A stretch of 64,000 nt of DNA, from positions 651,771 through 715,770 of the forward strand of contig NZ_JAJMPA010000003.1 of the NCBI RefSeq assembly GCF_020991475.1. Direction: 5' to 3'. The translations under genes and the position numbers were made by a program. This document shows, in pieces, positions 61,848 through 64,000 of the stretch (position 1 is the first letter of the stretch; each line of letters begins with the position of its first letter). The DNA comes from Pedobacter sp. MC2016-14 (GTDB taxonomy: Bacteria > Bacteroidota > Bacteroidia > Sphingobacteriales > Sphingobacteriaceae). Under the pieces are notes generated by a model. It was given only the letters and a program-made list of their open reading frames with translations. It did no database searches and was not told where the DNA came from.

Positions 61848-62711
61848 CTACATGGCATAATCTGCAGCTACCATGTTACTTTTAACTTTTACCCTTAGCA
61901 ATTTCAGTCCCTGATCTTTAATTTGCCTTACGCGTTCCCGGCCCAGGTTATACCTCTCGGCAATGTCATCCAGGCTAAGCGCAGGATGATCATAAAGCCC
62001 GTAGAACAAAGTAATGATTTCTTGCGCCCGGATGGGTAAGGCCTGTAGCAACCTGCCCAGCTCATCGTTCCTGGAGTCTGTCATCAAAGAAGCATCAGGT
62101 TCGGGTTCTCCAGCTTGCTCAAGCACATCCATTAAGGTAAAGCCATCTTCACTACTTTGCATATCCAGCGAGTAAGACATTGGTGCATTCCACAAATGAT
62201 CATTGATCTTTTCTTCTGTCATATCTACCAGCTCACTGAGTTCAGCTAGTGTTGGCTCACGCTCCAGCTGCTGTTCCAATTCGGAACTACACTTTTTAAT
62301 ACGCATAATGCCTGCTATCTGATTGGCAGGCAACCGCACCACTCTATTGTGTTCTGATATGGCCTGCATTATATTTTGACGAATCCACCATACTGCAAAA
62401 GAAATGAACTTAAAGCCTTTTGTATCATCAAACCTACCTGCCGCTTTGATGAGCCCCAGATTTCCCTCATTGATTAAATCTGCCAAGGCTAAACCGCGGT
62501 TCTGATATTTTTTAGCGACCGACACTACGAATCTCAAATTTGTTTTAACCAACTTGTCCATTGCAGACTGATCGCCCATTTTTATTTTACGGGCAAGGTT
62601 AATTTCTTCTTCTGCGCTTAAAAGTTCAATTTTAGCAATGTCTGCAAGGTATTTTTCTATCGAATCGGAATTGCGATTGGTAATAGATTGTGAAATTTTT
62701 AAAGCTCTCAT
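61848..62711 (-). CDS. Sigma-70 family RNA polymerase sigma factor (RpoD/SigA paralogue)
   Basis: A 287-residue sigma factor with region 1.2 (SIEKYLADIAKIELLSAEEE), region 2 (LRFVVSVAKKYQNRGLALAD, INEGNLGLIKAAGRFD, FAVWWIRQNIMQAI), region 3 and the region 4.2 helix-turn-helix (SLDDIAERYNLGRERVRQIK). Size and start resemble the short Bacteroidota RpoD, but several positions normally constant there differ (SEHNRVVRLPANQIAG for the usual SRIVRLPLNxxG, and LYDHPAL for the usual IxHPLTL), so I take it as a second, group-2-type sigma factor. That call is from memory of the family and not an alignment. Confidence 0.85.
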   Translation of the reverse strand: MRALKISQSITNRNSDSIEKYLADIAKIELLSAEEEINLARKIKMGDQSAMDKLVKTNLRFVVSVAKKYQNRGLALADLINEGNLGLIKAAGRFDDTKGFKFISFAVWWIRQNIMQAISEHNRVVRLPANQIAGIMRIKKCSSELEQQLEREPTLAELSELVDMTEEKINDHLWNAPMSYSLDMQSSEDGFTLMDVLEQAGEPEPDASLMTDSRNDELGRLLQALPIRAQEIITLFYGLYDHPALSLDDIAERYNLGRERVRQIKDQGLKLLRVKVKSNMVAADYAM

Positions 62712-62762
62712 ATGCTTATTTGGTTAGATTAGGAGACGCATAAAGATCAGTGGTTTTATTAA

Positions 62763-62797
62763 TTATTATCTGATAACACTCAAAAAACAGATAATAA
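62763..62797. promoter_or_regulatory. Inverted repeat between sigma and Lrp genes, possible operator
   Basis: TTATTATCTG (62763-62772) and CAGATAATAA (62788-62797) are perfect inverted arms 15 bases apart. Inside lies the 11-base palindrome TTATCTGATAA (62766-62776). It sits in the divergent 220-base gap, and a similar TTATCAGATAG occurs at 63555-63565 beyond the Lrp gene. Autoregulation by the Lrp-type protein is plausible but unproven. Confidence 0.4.
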
Positions 62798-62931
62798 ATC
62801 TTTTTTACATAGATAGCTTAGGATATATTATCTTTATAGGCATATATTTTTATTGGCAAACCGAATAAAATTCTAAAGTAAAAAATTAAATCTCAGCCCA
62901 GATTAGTAACGATTTACGTAAAAACCTCACT

Positions 62932-63399
62932 ATGGACAAATATGTTTTAGATACCACTGACATTGCGATACTTAATCTTTTACAGAAAGATGCGCATTTG
63001 ACCAATAAAGAACTGGCACATAAACTTAAAAAATCTCCCACGCCAATTTATGACCGCGTAAGACGATTGGAAGATCTAAAGTATATTAAAAGATATGTAG
63101 CTATCATTGACCATACGAGAGTTGGAGAATACATGACTGCTTATTTACAGGTGCAAATAAAGGAGCACTCAAAAGATGCTTTGGTTTCTTTTCTACATGA
63201 AATAAATTCTTTTACTGAGGTAATGGAATGCTACCACACCACAGGAGCATTTGATTTTATTTTAAAGGTTGTAACACCAAACATGAACAAGTACAATGAT
63301 TTTTTACTGCAGAAACTGGGTAGCTTACCTAATATTGGAACTTTACAAAGTTCGGTAGTGATTTCTAACGGCAAACATGAGACGGCTTTCCCGCTATAA
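62932..63399 (+). CDS. Lrp/AsnC family transcriptional regulator
   Basis: A 155-residue regulator with an N-terminal winged helix-turn-helix (DTTDIAILNLLQKDAHLTNK then ELAHKLKKSPTPIYDRVRRL) and a C-terminal RAM ligand-binding/oligomerisation domain (TAYLQVQIKEHSKDALVSFL and ECYHTTGAFDFILKVV). Relatives respond to amino acids and control amino-acid metabolism. It stands alone, flanked on both sides by TTATC-type repeats. Confidence 0.92.
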   Translation: MDKYVLDTTDIAILNLLQKDAHLTNKELAHKLKKSPTPIYDRVRRLEDLKYIKRYVAIIDHTRVGEYMTAYLQVQIKEHSKDALVSFLHEINSFTEVMECYHTTGAFDFILKVVTPNMNKYNDFLLQKLGSLPNIGTLQSSVVISNGKHETAFPL

Positions 63400-63404
63400 A
63401 AAGA

Positions 63405-63435
63405 AACAGGGATACGTTTTGACGGCATCCCTGTT
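63405..63435 (+). terminator. Weak terminator-like hairpin after the Lrp gene
   Basis: AACAGGGAT (63405-63413) pairs with ATCCCTGTT (63427-63435), but no T-run follows. The rest of the gap to 63703 (about 270 bases) is AT rich and holds no gene; the only other signal is the TTATCAGATAG-type sequence at 63555. Confidence 0.45.
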
Positions 63436-63703
63436 ATTAGATGGTTTATCCACCACAGATAAACCTAAACCAAACAAACTATATATAAAACGCAGTCTGC
63501 GACAAAAAGTTTTATAAATTTTAAAATATTTAAAAATATCTCACAAAAAACACATTATCAGATAGATAATTTTTAACATTCCAATGGTTAATTGATCTTA
63601 AGGGTATGCGTTTGGCCTATTAAAGGATTAGATAAAGATCAACCCATATTTTGATAAGACGAAGATGTTATATAGGTGCCAACGCATGCAGGAGGCGTGA
63701 TCT

Positions 63704-63916
63704 TTAAATTTCTTCAGCTTTGTAACCTGCTTTTTCAAGGATTTGAATAACCTGGTTAGCTTCAAGTTGCCCGCTGGAAGTTATTGTTAAAATTTTATTG
63801 GGATCATGAACATCTGCATTCCATGATTCAATGCCAGCTAGACTATCTAAATAGGGTGTAACTGTAGTTATGCATCCTGCACATTTAATATTTGTTTTAA
63901 ATTTTAAGGTTTCCAT
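63704..63916 (-). CDS. Small heavy-metal-associated (HMA) domain protein
   Basis: A 70-residue ferredoxin-like HMA domain with the metal motif in IKCAGCITTV, where two Cys bind Cu(I) or a similar ion, and a normal end KAGYKAEEI. Such free-standing domains act as copper chaperones or scavengers, usually passing metal to a P-type ATPase; none is visible in the window, but the upstream side is cut off by its end. Confidence 0.9.
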   Translation of the reverse strand: METLKFKTNIKCAGCITTVTPYLDSLAGIESWNADVHDPNKILTITSSGQLEANQVIQILEKAGYKAEEI

Positions 63917-63948
63917 ATGTGATAAAGCATTTAAACTTTTTATGCTTA

Positions 63949-63956
63949 CAAAGATA
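63949..63956 (-). promoter_or_regulatory. Promoter -7 element for the HMA gene
   Basis: On the minus strand TATCTTTG is an exact TAnnTTTG match 33 bases before the start codon; the -33 element is not clear. Confidence 0.4.
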
Positions 63957-64000
63957 AATGGGATGTCATTACCGATTTACATAGATTTGTTATAATGCAA

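Overview
The window reads as a chromosomal segment of a Bacteroidota bacterium, most likely a Pedobacter-like member of the Sphingobacteriaceae. This is inference. It rests on PorP/SprF and OmpA-type envelope proteins, a giant surface adhesin with a gliding-motility-type C-terminal domain, an S9B dipeptidyl peptidase, LruC-domain lipoproteins, lycopene cyclase, very weak Shine-Dalgarno signals, and several promoters of the Bacteroidota type (TTTG or TTG, about 19 bases, TAnnTTTG). No rRNA, tRNA, CRISPR array, transposase or prophage was found.

Layout. 1-7905 (+): end of an outer-membrane barrel protein, comEC, a crotonase, an LtaS/MdoB-like membrane sulfatase-fold enzyme and dipeptidyl peptidase IV, tightly packed. 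7910-12125 (-): a soluble histidine kinase, then a thiol-redox operon (TlpA-like lipoprotein, separate DsbD N-domain, DsbD membrane/thioredoxin part). 12.4-17.9 kb: mixed genes (unknown protein, holin-like/YihY fusion, MsrA lipoprotein, GHKL ATPase, NTF2-like protein) and a palindromic repeat-like element. 18.1-22.6 kb: two adjacent LruC lipoproteins. 22.7-38.0 kb: a surface polysaccharide locus in two converging arms. The plus arm has four glycosyltransferases (three GT2, one GT8), an SGNH esterase and a flippase. The minus arm has a half-size TolC-like protein, Wzz/BY-kinase-like protein, GT2, a 46-residue membrane ORF, Wzy-like polymerase, GT4, acyltransferase 3 and a GT14 branching enzyme. 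A hexapeptide acetyltransferase sits next to the minus-arm promoter.

38.1-46.2 kb (+): a 1642-residue lectin/cadherin-repeat adhesin followed at once by a PorP/SprF protein and a PorE-like TPR/PD40/OmpA protein, a typical type IX secretion substrate-plus-anchor set. 46.3-47.8 kb (-): an initiating sugar-phosphate transferase fused to a degenerate receiver domain and overlapping a true single-domain response regulator. 47.9-54.1 kb: a glycine-zipper lipoprotein, cold-shock protein, YeeZ-like SDR, beta-CASP nuclease, major OmpA and lycopene cyclase. 54.2-55.7 kb: a PAS histidine kinase and response regulator.

55.9-61.8 kb (-) is the most interesting region: a five-gene operon containing egtD and egtB (ergothioneine synthesis), an OpuB/EgtU-type importer with its permease and substrate-binding domain fused plus its ATPase, and a FAD-dependent disulfide reductase. 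It has a well-formed promoter. The operon appears to combine making, importing and possibly re-reducing ergothioneine. The substrate-binding domain of the importer appears circularly permuted relative to the family. The window ends with a sigma-70 paralogue, an Lrp/AsnC regulator between TTATC-type repeats, and a small HMA metallochaperone.
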